Counted from the stretch's first letter, positions 6,597-13,897 are shown. The stretch: 22,424 nt of DNA from Caulobacterales bacterium 32-69-10 (GCA_002280485.1 NCED01000020.1:1-22424), one strand, 5' to 3'. A program made the numbers and translations. The notes: a model not told the origin generated them from the letters alone.

Positions 6597-6624
6597 CTCA
6601 AAGGCAACTTTGAGGCAAGTTGCC
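6597..6624. other. Two overlapping, mutually exclusive hairpins
   Basis: CTCAAAG (6597-6603) pairs with CTTTGAG (6608-6614), and GGCAACTT (6603-6610) pairs with AAGTTGCC (6617-6624). The two stems share bases, so only one can form at a time. They lie about 85-110 bp from the proposed nic site and may belong to the oriT structure or to an RNA switch upstream of mobC. Confidence 0.5.
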
Positions 6625-6756
6625 GCGCGGGTTCTCGGCGGAGAATCTTGGCCGTGGATATGGGGAATCGTGGGAACGTCGTAGGGAGCGTATGTCCGAT
6701 GGGTGTGAGGGCAGGATAGGCTTTGCGCCGGCGTTTTTATAAATTACGCTCCGCTG
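6597..6756 (-). other. oriT: Putative origin of transfer (oriT), RP4-like nic
   Basis: On the - strand, 6720-6709 reads CCTATCCTGCCC, identical over 12 nt to the nic region of RP4/IncP (cleavage between G and C of TATCCTG|CCC, known for RP4). It lies directly upstream of mobC and a MOBP relaxase gene, the usual place. An 8-bp palindrome CGCCGGCG (6726-6733) and an AT-rich block TTTTTATAAATTA (6734-6746) flank it, and hairpins lie at 6597-6624. If the nick is on the - strand, the transferred strand runs 5' to 3' towards lower coordinates, which makes 1-6700 the leading region. I saw no RP4-type TraJ inverted repeat. Confidence 0.6.
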
Positions 6757-7269
6757 ATGGCCATGTTCGCCTTCCAACTCCCCGATGATCTCGCCGCAAA
6801 GTTCGACGCGCTCGCGTCGTCCGGCCGCTCCAAGAAGCTTCGTGAAATGGTCGCCCAGGCGGTCGGCGCGGAGGCCTCCGGCGCAGCAGTCGCGCCACGC
6901 GGCCAGTCGACCAAGCTGACCCTTCGCCTGAAGCCTGACGACCAGGCCGCGCTCGACGAGGTGTCGGGCGACCAGGGTCTTCGGCGAACAGAGTGGGTGC
7001 TGGCGCTTGTGCGTCGGCGGCTCTTTGGGCGGCCGCGTTTTAGCCGTCGCGAGGAGTTGGCCTTCTACGCGGTGCAGGAGGAGCTTCGGCGCATCGGCGT
7101 CAACGTCAACCAGATCGCCCGGGCCATGAACACCGCGGTGATGCCGGGCTCGGTCTTGGACGCGGAGATGTCGTCGATCGAGGCCTTCCGCACCGAGATC
7201 CGCGAGCACGTGCGCGGCCTGTCCGACGCGTTCAAGGGGAACCTGGCCTATTGGGAGGACGAGGTGTGA
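6757..7269 (+). CDS. mobC: MobC-like relaxosome accessory protein
   Basis: This 170-aa protein has the MobC family feature RRIGVNVNQIARAMNTA (about 112-128), preceded by a beta-strand and helix block (KLTLRLKPDDQAALDEV, about 52-68) typical of ribbon-helix-helix relaxosome proteins. The first ~40 residues form a second short N-terminal module of similar flavour. Such proteins bind oriT and help the relaxase nick. The stop overlaps the GTG start of the relaxase by 4 nt, indicating translational coupling. ATG 6757 has no clear Shine-Dalgarno; an alternative ATG is at 6763. TATAAA at 6738-6743 is too close to be an ordinary -10 unless the leader is extremely short. Confidence 0.8.
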   Translation: MAMFAFQLPDDLAAKFDALASSGRSKKLREMVAQAVGAEASGAAVAPRGQSTKLTLRLKPDDQAALDEVSGDQGLRRTEWVLALVRRRLFGRPRFSRREELAFYAVQEELRRIGVNVNQIARAMNTAVMPGSVLDAEMSSIEAFRTEIREHVRGLSDAFKGNLAYWEDEV

Positions 7270-8330
7270 GCGACTTTCGTGACGTGCGCGGTTTCGACCA
7301 GGTGTGGCGACCGCCAGCGGGCGGGCGAAAGATCACCGCCAAGGGCAGTGTCCTTGGCGGGCCGGCCAGCCGTGCCGGGGATGGGGAGGCCAAGGCCAAG
7401 CTCGCGAGGGTCGTGGAGAAGGCGCCCGAGGTCATGGTTAAGATCACCGGCAAGACCAAGGACGGCGAGCATTTGGGCGCGCACCTGGACTACATCTCGC
7501 GCAAGGGGGAGTTGGACCTGGAACAGTCGGACGGCGCTTTTGTTCACGGCCGCGACGCGGTCAAGGAGCTGGCGCTGGATTGGGCGGCGTCGGGCGAGAG
7601 CGACAGTCGACGCCGTGCCAACAGCACCATGTCGGTCTCCATCGTGCTGTCGATGCCCGTGGGCACCGACCCCGAGAGGATGAAGGATGCCGTTCGCGCC
7701 TTTGCCCGGGCGGAGTTTGGCGAGACGTTCCCCTATGTGTTCGCCTTCCACCAGGACGCCAAGGGCGAGCAACCGCATGTGCATCTGAGCGTCCGCTCGC
7801 TTGGGGTTGGCGGTGAGCGTCTCAATCCGAAGAAGGCGGATTTAGCCGATTGGCGTGAGCGGTTCGCGCGCGAGCTTCGGGGGCGGGGGATCGAGGCAGA
7901 GGCCACGCCGCGTCGTGCGAGAGGGATCACCCAGAAACCGGAGCGGACGCCTGTACGAAAGGCTCGTGAGCGGTTCGAGCGTACCGGCCAGAACGAACCT
8001 CGGGTTCTGCGAGAGGCGCGGCGGGAAGCGGAGAGCCTAGCGCGCAGCGGGGGAAGGGCTCAGCCTTGGGACGACAGCATGCGCCAACGACAGGCTCAGG
8101 TGCGCTCGTCCTATAGGGCTGCGGCCAAGGTGTTGGTGGCGTCGGCCGATCCGCGCGACCAGGCGCTTGGCCGTTCTGTGGAGGCGTTCGTGAAGGCGAT
8201 GCCGGCTCCGGTTAGCCGACGCGTCGCGCTGGCGAGGATGCTGGTCGACGGCGGCAAGCCGGTAGAGCCTGCCAAGGCCGCGACTGAAAAGAGCCAAGGC
8301 CCAGGCAAGGATCGTTCGCGAGGTCGCTAG
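7266..8330 (+). CDS. MOBP-type relaxase (VirD2-like), short form
   Basis: This 354-aa protein nicks oriT and carries the strand into the recipient. The likely catalytic tyrosine is Y76 in GAHLDYISRKG (71-81). The HUH metal site is H162-x-D164 with H171-V-H173 (FHQDAKGEQPHVHLSVRS). These are the signature motifs of the VirD2/TraI-RP4 branch. The C-terminal third is Arg/Glu-rich, probably helical, and has no helicase or primase. The GTG start at 7266 has GGGAGG 7 nt upstream and overlaps the mobC stop. Many relatives carry an LPD7 domain at the C-terminus; here an LPD7 protein is encoded separately at 10436-11929 on the other strand. A copy of the 16-bp palindrome begins at the base after the stop codon. 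Confidence 0.88.
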   Translation: MSDFRDVRGFDQVWRPPAGGRKITAKGSVLGGPASRAGDGEAKAKLARVVEKAPEVMVKITGKTKDGEHLGAHLDYISRKGELDLEQSDGAFVHGRDAVKELALDWAASGESDSRRRANSTMSVSIVLSMPVGTDPERMKDAVRAFARAEFGETFPYVFAFHQDAKGEQPHVHLSVRSLGVGGERLNPKKADLADWRERFARELRGRGIEAEATPRRARGITQKPERTPVRKARERFERTGQNEPRVLREARREAESLARSGGRAQPWDDSMRQRQAQVRSSYRAAAKVLVASADPRDQALGRSVEAFVKAMPAPVSRRVALARMLVDGGKPVEPAKAATEKSQGPGKDRSRGR

Positions 8331-8346
8331 GTTTGCACGTGCAAAC
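8331..8346. promoter_or_regulatory. ParB-site-like palindrome 4, just after the relaxase
   Basis: GTTTGCACGTGCAAAC starts immediately after the relaxase stop codon (TAG, 8328-8330). The rest of the gap to 8558 holds no convincing gene, and I saw no terminator in it. Confidence 0.65.
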
Positions 8347-8558
8347 TTGCGTGGGATTGTGGAGACCTGGAACGGGCGCGAGCGCCATTTAGGGCCGGGA
8401 TCGAGCGACGGGTCGCGGAATTTCGCGGGCGGCGCTCGGCGCTATGCTCGGCGCGCGCGACGTGTCCCAATTCCCCGGACATCGCGCTTTCTGGCCTCGG
8501 CGGACTGGATTTTCTCTACGCACGGTTCGCCTTTGAAGCTGAAGTCAGGCGGCTGACT

Positions 8559-8635
8559 TTTCAATCGGTCGTTGACAAAATTTCAATTGGACGATTGGTC
8601 TCTTTCAATTGGACGCCGTTAAACTTTCAATTGGA
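8559..8635 (+). repeat. Four 11-bp repeats at exact 22-bp spacing
   Basis: TTTCAATTGGA occurs at 8581-8591, 8603-8613 and 8625-8635, and a two-mismatch copy TTTCAATCGGT at 8559-8569. All four start exactly 22 bp apart, two turns of the helix, on one DNA face. The array ends 11 bp before the ATG of the ATPase gene. TTGACA (8572-8577), a good -35 box, lies between the first two copies. The spacing suits an operator array bound cooperatively, or plasmid iterons, although no rep gene is visible. Confidence 0.75.
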
Positions 8636-8646
8636 TATCCGTATTC

Positions 8647-9879
8647 ATGTCGAGCCTCCGCCCTCGGTTCGCCACCGACCGCATCGTTGAAGCGCTCGGC
8701 GACACCCGTGTCGTTCTGCTCGCCGGTCCACGCCAATCGGGCAAGACCACCTTGGCTCGCGGACTAGCGGGAGAGGGGAGGGCCTATCTAACGCTTGACG
8801 ACGCCACGACCCTCGCCGCCGCCCAGGCCGATCCAGCCGGTCTGGTGCGCGGCCTGAATGCGGCGATCATCGACGAGGTTCAGCGCGCGCCTGATCTGTT
8901 ACTGGCGATCAAGGACGCCGTCGATCGCGACGGTCGGCCCGGCCGCTTTCTCCTCACCGGCTCGGCTAACCTAATGACTCTGCCGCGGGTCGCCGATTCC
9001 CTCGCCGGCCGCATGGAGACCATCCGGCTGCTGCCGCTGGCCCAGGCTGAGGTCTTGGGGGACGCTCGGCCGACGTTCCTCTCCAGCCTCTTTGCGGGAC
9101 ACGCGCCGAGAGCCGGGACTACGCGGGTTGGACCCGACCTCGTCGAGACCGTTCTTGCCGGCGGCTATCCCGAGGCGCTGGCGCGCAAGGGCTGGGCCCG
9201 TCGGCAGGACTGGCACCTCAACTATGTCGAGGCGGTGATCCAGCGTGATGTCCGCGATGTGGCCCAAATCGATCAGCTCGATCGTATGCCTAGGCTGCTG
9301 CGCGCCCTGGCCGAGCACTCGGGGCAGCTGACCAATCACTCGGCTGTCGGCGCGGCCCTCAATCTCAACCACGTCACCACCCAGCGCTATACGGGCGTGT
9401 TTGAGCAGCTCTTCCTGGTGCGCACCCTGCCGCCCTGGAGTAACAATGCGCTCAGCCGGCTGATCAAGACCCCGAAGCTGCACTTCCTGGACTCGGGCCT
9501 GCTCGCGGCTCTGCGCAATCTCACGCCCGAGCGCATCGCCGCCGACCGAACCCCCTTCGGCGCCGTCCTCGAAAGCTTCGTTTTTGCTGAGGTGTTGAAG
9601 TTGACGTCGTGGGATGCCGATCGCTACGCGATCAGCCATTTCCGCGACAAGTCCGGCGACGAGGTCGACATCGTCCTGGAAAACCGCGCCGGCGACGTCA
9701 TAGGCCTAGAGATCAAGGCCTCTGCCACCGTGCGCGGCGGCGACTTCAACGGTCTGCGAAAACTGCGTGGAGCCGCCGGCCCGCGCTTCAAGTTTGGGGC
9801 GGTTCTCTACGATCACACCGACACCGTACCCTTCGGGGCGGATTTGGCCGCCGTCCCGCTCTCGGCGCTCTGGACTTAG
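8647..9879 (+). CDS. AAA ATPase with DUF4143 domain
   Basis: This 410-aa protein has an N-terminal AAA_14-type ATPase: Walker A GPRQSGKT at 27-34, Walker B AAIIDEVQ (72-79; D76, E77) and the sensor block TGSANLM (104-110). A DUF4143 region follows (about 190-365), with GDEVDIVLE then GLEIKAS, the spacing of a PD-(D/E)xK-like nuclease fold. Such proteins are widespread in bacteria, often on mobile elements, and their biological role is not settled; defence and regulatory roles have both been suggested. It is a single-gene unit behind its own repeat array, convergent with the XRE gene, between the relaxase and the T4SS operon, so it looks like inserted cargo. The ATG start matches the first conserved residues, but I saw no strong Shine-Dalgarno. 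Confidence 0.85.
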   Translation: MSSLRPRFATDRIVEALGDTRVVLLAGPRQSGKTTLARGLAGEGRAYLTLDDATTLAAAQADPAGLVRGLNAAIIDEVQRAPDLLLAIKDAVDRDGRPGRFLLTGSANLMTLPRVADSLAGRMETIRLLPLAQAEVLGDARPTFLSSLFAGHAPRAGTTRVGPDLVETVLAGGYPEALARKGWARRQDWHLNYVEAVIQRDVRDVAQIDQLDRMPRLLRALAEHSGQLTNHSAVGAALNLNHVTTQRYTGVFEQLFLVRTLPPWSNNALSRLIKTPKLHFLDSGLLAALRNLTPERIAADRTPFGAVLESFVFAEVLKLTSWDADRYAISHFRDKSGDEVDIVLENRAGDVIGLEIKASATVRGGDFNGLRKLRGAAGPRFKFGAVLYDHTDTVPFGADLAAVPLSALWT

Positions 9880-10010
9880 TAAGGCTTCCCGGCACCCAGG
9901 TCTGGATCGGGCGGGGCAACCGGTGCGGATGAGGTTTTCGATCTGCGCGCCACCGCGCCGACGCCCCCTGAAATCGAGCCTTGGCTAGACATTGTCAGTC
10001 CTCGAGGTGA

Positions 10011-10433
10011 TCAGGCCTCATCCTGTGTGGCGGCGTTGATCAGGTCAGAGATGAATTTGCAGCGAGCTGGCGGAAGCCGGCGCCATGTCAACAGCAACGC
10101 CATGGCCCGTGTGTCCGCCGCCAAGGCCGCTACTACCGGGTCAAGCGCGCCGGCTGGGCCCGCGAGCAACTCGGCGATCTCCGAAAAGAAATACTGGATC
10201 GGCACTTGGAAGAAGAGCGCCGCCTCCGCAAGCTTGGAGGCGGAGACCCGGTTGTCTCCGCGCTCATATTTTTGAACTTGCTGGAAGCTGATGCCGATCG
10301 CCTCACCGAGCGAGGCCTGGCTCAGGCCACGCGCCTTGCGGGCCTTGCGCAGTTGGCGGCCAACGCTGACATCGATCGGATGCGGCGGGTTGGAGTTTGC
10401 ACGTGCAAACTCGTTCAAGCTTGAACCCTTCAC
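10011..10433 (-). CDS. XRE-family repressor-like regulator, last gene of the transfer operon
   Basis: This 140-aa protein has a Cro/CI helix-turn-helix at about 25-80: GRQLRKARKARGLSQASLGE, then GISFQQVQKYERGDNRVSASKL. A C-terminal tail (84-140) of unknown fold follows. The GTG start at 10433 is supported by GAGGGG 7 nt upstream and lies 2 nt after the stop of the LPD7-protein gene, so it is the last gene of the VirB operon. A copy of the palindrome lies in its first codons and encodes part of EFARANS (8-14), ahead of the HTH. A regulator placed last in the operon suggests negative feedback on transfer genes, but its operator is not visible here. An alternative start is TTG 10418. Confidence 0.82.
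   Translation of the reverse strand: MKGSSLNEFARANSNPPHPIDVSVGRQLRKARKARGLSQASLGEAIGISFQQVQKYERGDNRVSASKLAEAALFFQVPIQYFFSEIAELLAGPAGALDPVVAALAADTRAMALLLTWRRLPPARCKFISDLINAATQDEA
10393..10412. promoter_or_regulatory. ParB-site-like palindrome 5, inside the XRE gene
   Basis: The 20-bp perfect palindrome around GTTTGCACGTGCAAAC (10395-10410) lies within the first 14 codons of the XRE regulator. These codons precede the HTH domain and look free to vary. ParB binding here could block transcription through the gene. Confidence 0.65.
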
Positions 10434-10435
10434 AC

Positions 10436-11929
10436 CTACCGTCCCCTCGTTCGCTCAGGTCCAGATTTGGAAGGCGATGGCTGCGCAATAGAAGGCGGTA
10501 TCCGGTCCGTCTTGGACTGGTCCGCCGACCGCCCGCCAGGCTCTCGCACCTTGGCGGTCTCAAAGCGCGCGCCGCGCTCGATATGGTCAGCGATCTTTTC
10601 CTTAGCGCCGGCGATCAATCGGTCTTGCACGGCTGGATCGGCATGACGGTCCTTGACGATCGCCGTCACAACCGCGAGCCGGCTTTGGGCCGCGTTGAGT
10701 TCAGGGTCCTTGGCCGCTTGGCCGGGGCTGGCGGCGCGAAACCGGTCAGCGTCGATGGACCACTTGTTGCGGGGCACTTCTCGCTGCTGAAGTGAAAGTT
10801 CGCCTGAGACCTTGTCGCGAACCTCCAAGGTTCGAATGACCCGCTCGACGCCGTCTCGCCGCAGTGTGATCTCCTCGCCTGTCCCGGCTCCGGACTTCTC
10901 CAGGGCGGCCGGCAAACCGACGCCCCAGACTTCCACCTGCCGGCCGCTCGCCAGTTCCACCCGAACGAACGGCGTCAACTCCTGACCAGAGCGATGGCGG
11001 TACGGCGCCTGGCCACTCTCGAGTAGCTTACCCGTGACGCCCTTATCGTAATCCAGCCGTTCCTGGACGGGCTTTGCCGCGGGGGGCGTCTCGTCGCTGT
11101 CGCCGGTCCGGCCGGCTGCATCAGGGTGCTGGCGCGCTCTATCGCGCGCCGGGGCCAGTGAATTGGTGTCCCGGGCCGACAGGTGACGATCGAGCTCCTG
11201 CAGGTCACGCTCGGTTGGCTTATAGCCGCGAACCTCCAAGCCTTCGGTGCGGGCCTCCAGCCAAACTGCGCGCCGAAACGCCTCCTCGCCCCGCACGTCG
11301 ATGGCGCTCCATCCGCGATGCTGCGCGATCGCGACCAGGTCCTTGATCACCTCGGCGTTGGTCTGGCGGGCCACCAGCTTGTCGCCAGTGTCGCGGAACG
11401 CGGCCTCCTTGCCTGTGGCGTCGGTGAAGAAGCGGACCTCGGGCGCAAACTGCGGTTCCTCCGACAGATACCGGCGCTTGACCCCATCGGGGACATCGCC
11501 GCGTTCGACCGAAAATCGGTGCGGGCCATCGTCGTTGGCCGGCGCGGGCTCGGCGTCCTTGGAGGCTGCGGGCGAGGCCTCGTCGGCGTGGTCGGGCTCG
11601 GGTGCCTCCGGCCTCCCGCGCTGCAGAACAGGCTCTGCGGTCAGGGGGCGTTCGGTCTCGTCTTCGCGGCGAAGGCGCGCTTCGGCCTCGGCGATGCCGA
11701 TACGCTCGGCTTCGTCGATCGCGCGCTCATAGGCGATGTCTTCAGGCTCGGTCGCCCAGTCGGCGGCCCGCTCGATGGGCGCCGACAGATCAAGCTCGGG
11801 GACGGGCGAGATGGCGTTTTCAAGTTGGGCTGAAGGCTCGCCGTTTACCGCCACCTGGGCGCTGAAGGACTCGGACGTATCGGCCGGCCGCGCCGGCGCG
11901 TCATTGCGAGGATCGATGGTGTCGGCCAT
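10436..11929 (-). CDS. LPD7-domain protein (relaxase-associated)
   Basis: This 497-aa protein has an acidic, disordered-looking N-terminus (1-135), then an LPD7 domain (about 152-248: RRYLSEEPQFAPEVRFFTDATGKEAAF region to KPTERDLQEL). A second module (about 295-370: YDKGVTGKLLESGQAPYRH, then VEVWGVGLPAAL) resembles segments found at the C-terminus of large relaxases and TraC-type primases. A basic, Ser/Pro-rich tail ends it. LPD7 is normally fused to relaxases and DNA-processing proteins, so this protein probably works with the relaxase encoded at 7266-8330. It has no HUH motif of its own. GGAGG precedes the ATG by 5 nt, and virD4 ends 18 nt upstream. Confidence 0.75.
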   Translation of the reverse strand: MADTIDPRNDAPARPADTSESFSAQVAVNGEPSAQLENAISPVPELDLSAPIERAADWATEPEDIAYERAIDEAERIGIAEAEARLRREDETERPLTAEPVLQRGRPEAPEPDHADEASPAASKDAEPAPANDDGPHRFSVERGDVPDGVKRRYLSEEPQFAPEVRFFTDATGKEAAFRDTGDKLVARQTNAEVIKDLVAIAQHRGWSAIDVRGEEAFRRAVWLEARTEGLEVRGYKPTERDLQELDRHLSARDTNSLAPARDRARQHPDAAGRTGDSDETPPAAKPVQERLDYDKGVTGKLLESGQAPYRHRSGQELTPFVRVELASGRQVEVWGVGLPAALEKSGAGTGEEITLRRDGVERVIRTLEVRDKVSGELSLQQREVPRNKWSIDADRFRAASPGQAAKDPELNAAQSRLAVVTAIVKDRHADPAVQDRLIAGAKEKIADHIERGARFETAKVREPGGRSADQSKTDRIPPSIAQPSPSKSGPERTRGR

Positions 11930-11947
11930 GGCGGCCTCCTTTTCGCT

Positions 11948-13897
11948 TTAGCGTTCGATGACGTCTTCCAGGAGCCCGGAGTTGATGTAGCGGTTGATCC
12001 AGTCTTCGGATTCCGCCTCGGTGGCGCCGGCCGGCAGGTCGTCCATGTCGATGGCGTCCAACTCCAGGGAGATGGCGGTCAGGTCGATGGCTGTGTCTCC
12101 GGCCGCCTCGCTGAAGGTTAGGGGACGCTCGACAACCCGGGCGTGGATCTCGTTGACGGTCTGGCTCAGCGCCGCCAGGTCGGCGGTGATGGTGTCCAGG
12201 CGATCATCGGACGCCGCCGAGGCCGGCCGGCCCTGCGCGGCCGACGCCAGGGGCGCGATGAGCGGCGGCGGCAGCAGGCGCTTGGTGAAGTCGGCGTTCT
12301 TGAAGAAGTAGATCTTGGAGGCCCTGATCGGCGCGATGCCGCCGCGCATGACGATGAGCGAGTCCTTGCTCATCTGGATCAGTTCCTGGGGCAGCATCAG
12401 CGCGCGGCGCTGTTCGCTTTCGGTGGTGGTCCGCTTGCCGCCGCCCAGATAGGTGGGCCGCGACTTGGAGCGCCCCTCGAAGGTGTAGTAACCCAGGCGT
12501 TCGGAGAGGTCCTGAGCGACCTTAAGTTCCTTAGGCGTGAAGACCACTTCGACGCCGCAGTTGGTCATGATCTCGTCGGCGACGTCGGGCCCGTATTCGG
12601 CGCGCAGCTGGGACGGGCTTTGGATCACCGGCAGCAGGCGAAGCCCGTAGCCGGCGACGTAGGAAAAGCCCTTGGCGATGACCGAGGCATGGCCGATGCG
12701 GGCGAACTCGTCGAGCAGGACAAGGACCTGGGTGGGATGGCGGCCGGCGCCAGGAAGCTCGCGGGTGTTCAGGTCCACCAACTGCTGGAAGAAGAGATTA
12801 TAGAGCGGAGCGACCCTGGCCATGTTGTCGGGGGTGACGCCCAGATAGATCGAGATGCGCTTGGAGCGCAGCTCGCGCAGGTCAAAGTCACTGGCGCTGG
12901 TGGCCGCATCGACCCGCGGATTGAGCCACAGGTTCATGCGCGAAGTGATGGTCTGCTTGATGGAGGCGAACGTGTTGTCGGAGGCGGAGCAAAAGTCGTT
13001 GAGCGCATTGACCGCGCCCGGCGACAGCGCCTCCTTGCCGCCGGCCCGCGCCTCGATGATCGCCGGGAACTTGGACTTGGGATTGCCCCTGGTCAGCTGG
13101 CGGTAGATCTCGCCGATCGTGAAGGGCAGCTGCGGACTTTCGGCGACATAAGCGCCGACGCCGACGAAGCCGGTCCGCGCCGCCTCCGACCAGAACGGAT
13201 CGCCCTTGTCGGGGGTGGGGAAGAGCATGGTCGCGAGCTTTTGAAGCTCGTCGAGCGTCTCGATCGGGTTGGCGCGGTCGATATAGGCCAGGGGGTTGTA
13301 GCGCGCGGTCCTGCCCTCCGGATCGAGCGGGTCGAACATCAGGACCTGTTGGCCGTGATTGGCGCGGAAGCCGGCCGTCACCTCCCAGTTTTCTTTCTTG
13401 ATATCGAGGACGACGACGCTGTCGGCCCAGTTCAGGAGGTTGGGAATGACAACGCCGACACCCTTGCCCGTCCGGGTGGGCGCGTAGAGCATGACGTGCT
13501 CGTTGCCGCCGAAGACCAGGTAGCCCGCGCCCTTGCGTCCCAAGATGATGCCGTGCTTGGCGCGCAAGCCCTCGCGCGCGATCTCGCCCTCATTGGCCCA
13601 GCGCGCCGAGCCGTGCAGCGGCCGGCGTATGCGCAAGGCGGCCGCGGCGGCGATCATCAGGATGATCAGGCCCGAGCCCATGGCGGCGACCTTGAACCAC
13701 AGCTGGACCTGGGGGTGGGCCCGGTAGGTCCACAGCCATTGCGGGACGGCGAGGAAATCAACATTGGCGCCGAGCCGGCCCAAGCCGACCAGGGTCCCGA
13801 TCACGGTCAGGACGGCCCACAACATCAGGAGAAGCGTGGCCGAGAGCGCGAGGATGGTGGCCTTACCGGCCGGCGTCGCGCTTGCGAAGCGGGTCAT
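11948..13897 (-). CDS. virD4: VirD4/TraG coupling protein
   Basis: This 649-aa ATPase delivers the relaxase-DNA complex to the secretion channel at the inner membrane. Two N-terminal membrane spans lie at about 15-38 and 69-90. The Walker A motif is YAPTRTGKGVGV (138-149), with the GKG variant usual in VirD4/TraG, and Walker B is VLVLLDEFARIG (391-402). Other TraG blocks are visible, for example DIKKENWE (165-172) and MFDPLDPEG (187-195). The C-terminal ~100 residues are acidic and variable, as expected of a substrate-recognition tail. The ATG has GGAG 8 nt upstream and overlaps the 3' end of virB11 by 35 nt. Placement after virB11 and before the LPD7 protein links channel and relaxosome. Confidence 0.95.
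   Translation of the reverse strand: MTRFASATPAGKATILALSATLLLMLWAVLTVIGTLVGLGRLGANVDFLAVPQWLWTYRAHPQVQLWFKVAAMGSGLIILMIAAAAALRIRRPLHGSARWANEGEIAREGLRAKHGIILGRKGAGYLVFGGNEHVMLYAPTRTGKGVGVVIPNLLNWADSVVVLDIKKENWEVTAGFRANHGQQVLMFDPLDPEGRTARYNPLAYIDRANPIETLDELQKLATMLFPTPDKGDPFWSEAARTGFVGVGAYVAESPQLPFTIGEIYRQLTRGNPKSKFPAIIEARAGGKEALSPGAVNALNDFCSASDNTFASIKQTITSRMNLWLNPRVDAATSASDFDLRELRSKRISIYLGVTPDNMARVAPLYNLFFQQLVDLNTRELPGAGRHPTQVLVLLDEFARIGHASVIAKGFSYVAGYGLRLLPVIQSPSQLRAEYGPDVADEIMTNCGVEVVFTPKELKVAQDLSERLGYYTFEGRSKSRPTYLGGGKRTTTESEQRRALMLPQELIQMSKDSLIVMRGGIAPIRASKIYFFKNADFTKRLLPPPLIAPLASAAQGRPASAASDDRLDTITADLAALSQTVNEIHARVVERPLTFSEAAGDTAIDLTAISLELDAIDMDDLPAGATEAESEDWINRYINSGLLEDVIER

Noticed and set aside
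7204..7213. A sixth palindrome copy (GCACGTGC inside mobC)
   Set aside because: Only the central 8 bp match; the GTTT/AAAC arms are absent.
8347..8556. 69-codon + strand frame between the relaxase and the repeat array
   Set aside because: Weak start, Arg/Gly-rich sequence, no family likeness and no ribosome-binding site.
8559..8635. CRISPR array
   Set aside because: The repeated unit is only 11 bp with 11-bp gaps and no cas genes; phased operator or iteron sites fit better.
9880..10010. Terminator or small gene between the ATPase and XRE genes
   Set aside because: No convincing hairpin with a T-run and no ORF with a ribosome-binding site was seen in these 131 bases.
8647..10433. ATPase plus XRE gene as a toxin-antitoxin pair
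   Set aside because: They are convergent, not co-transcribed, 131 bp apart, and the XRE gene is coupled to the VirB operon instead.
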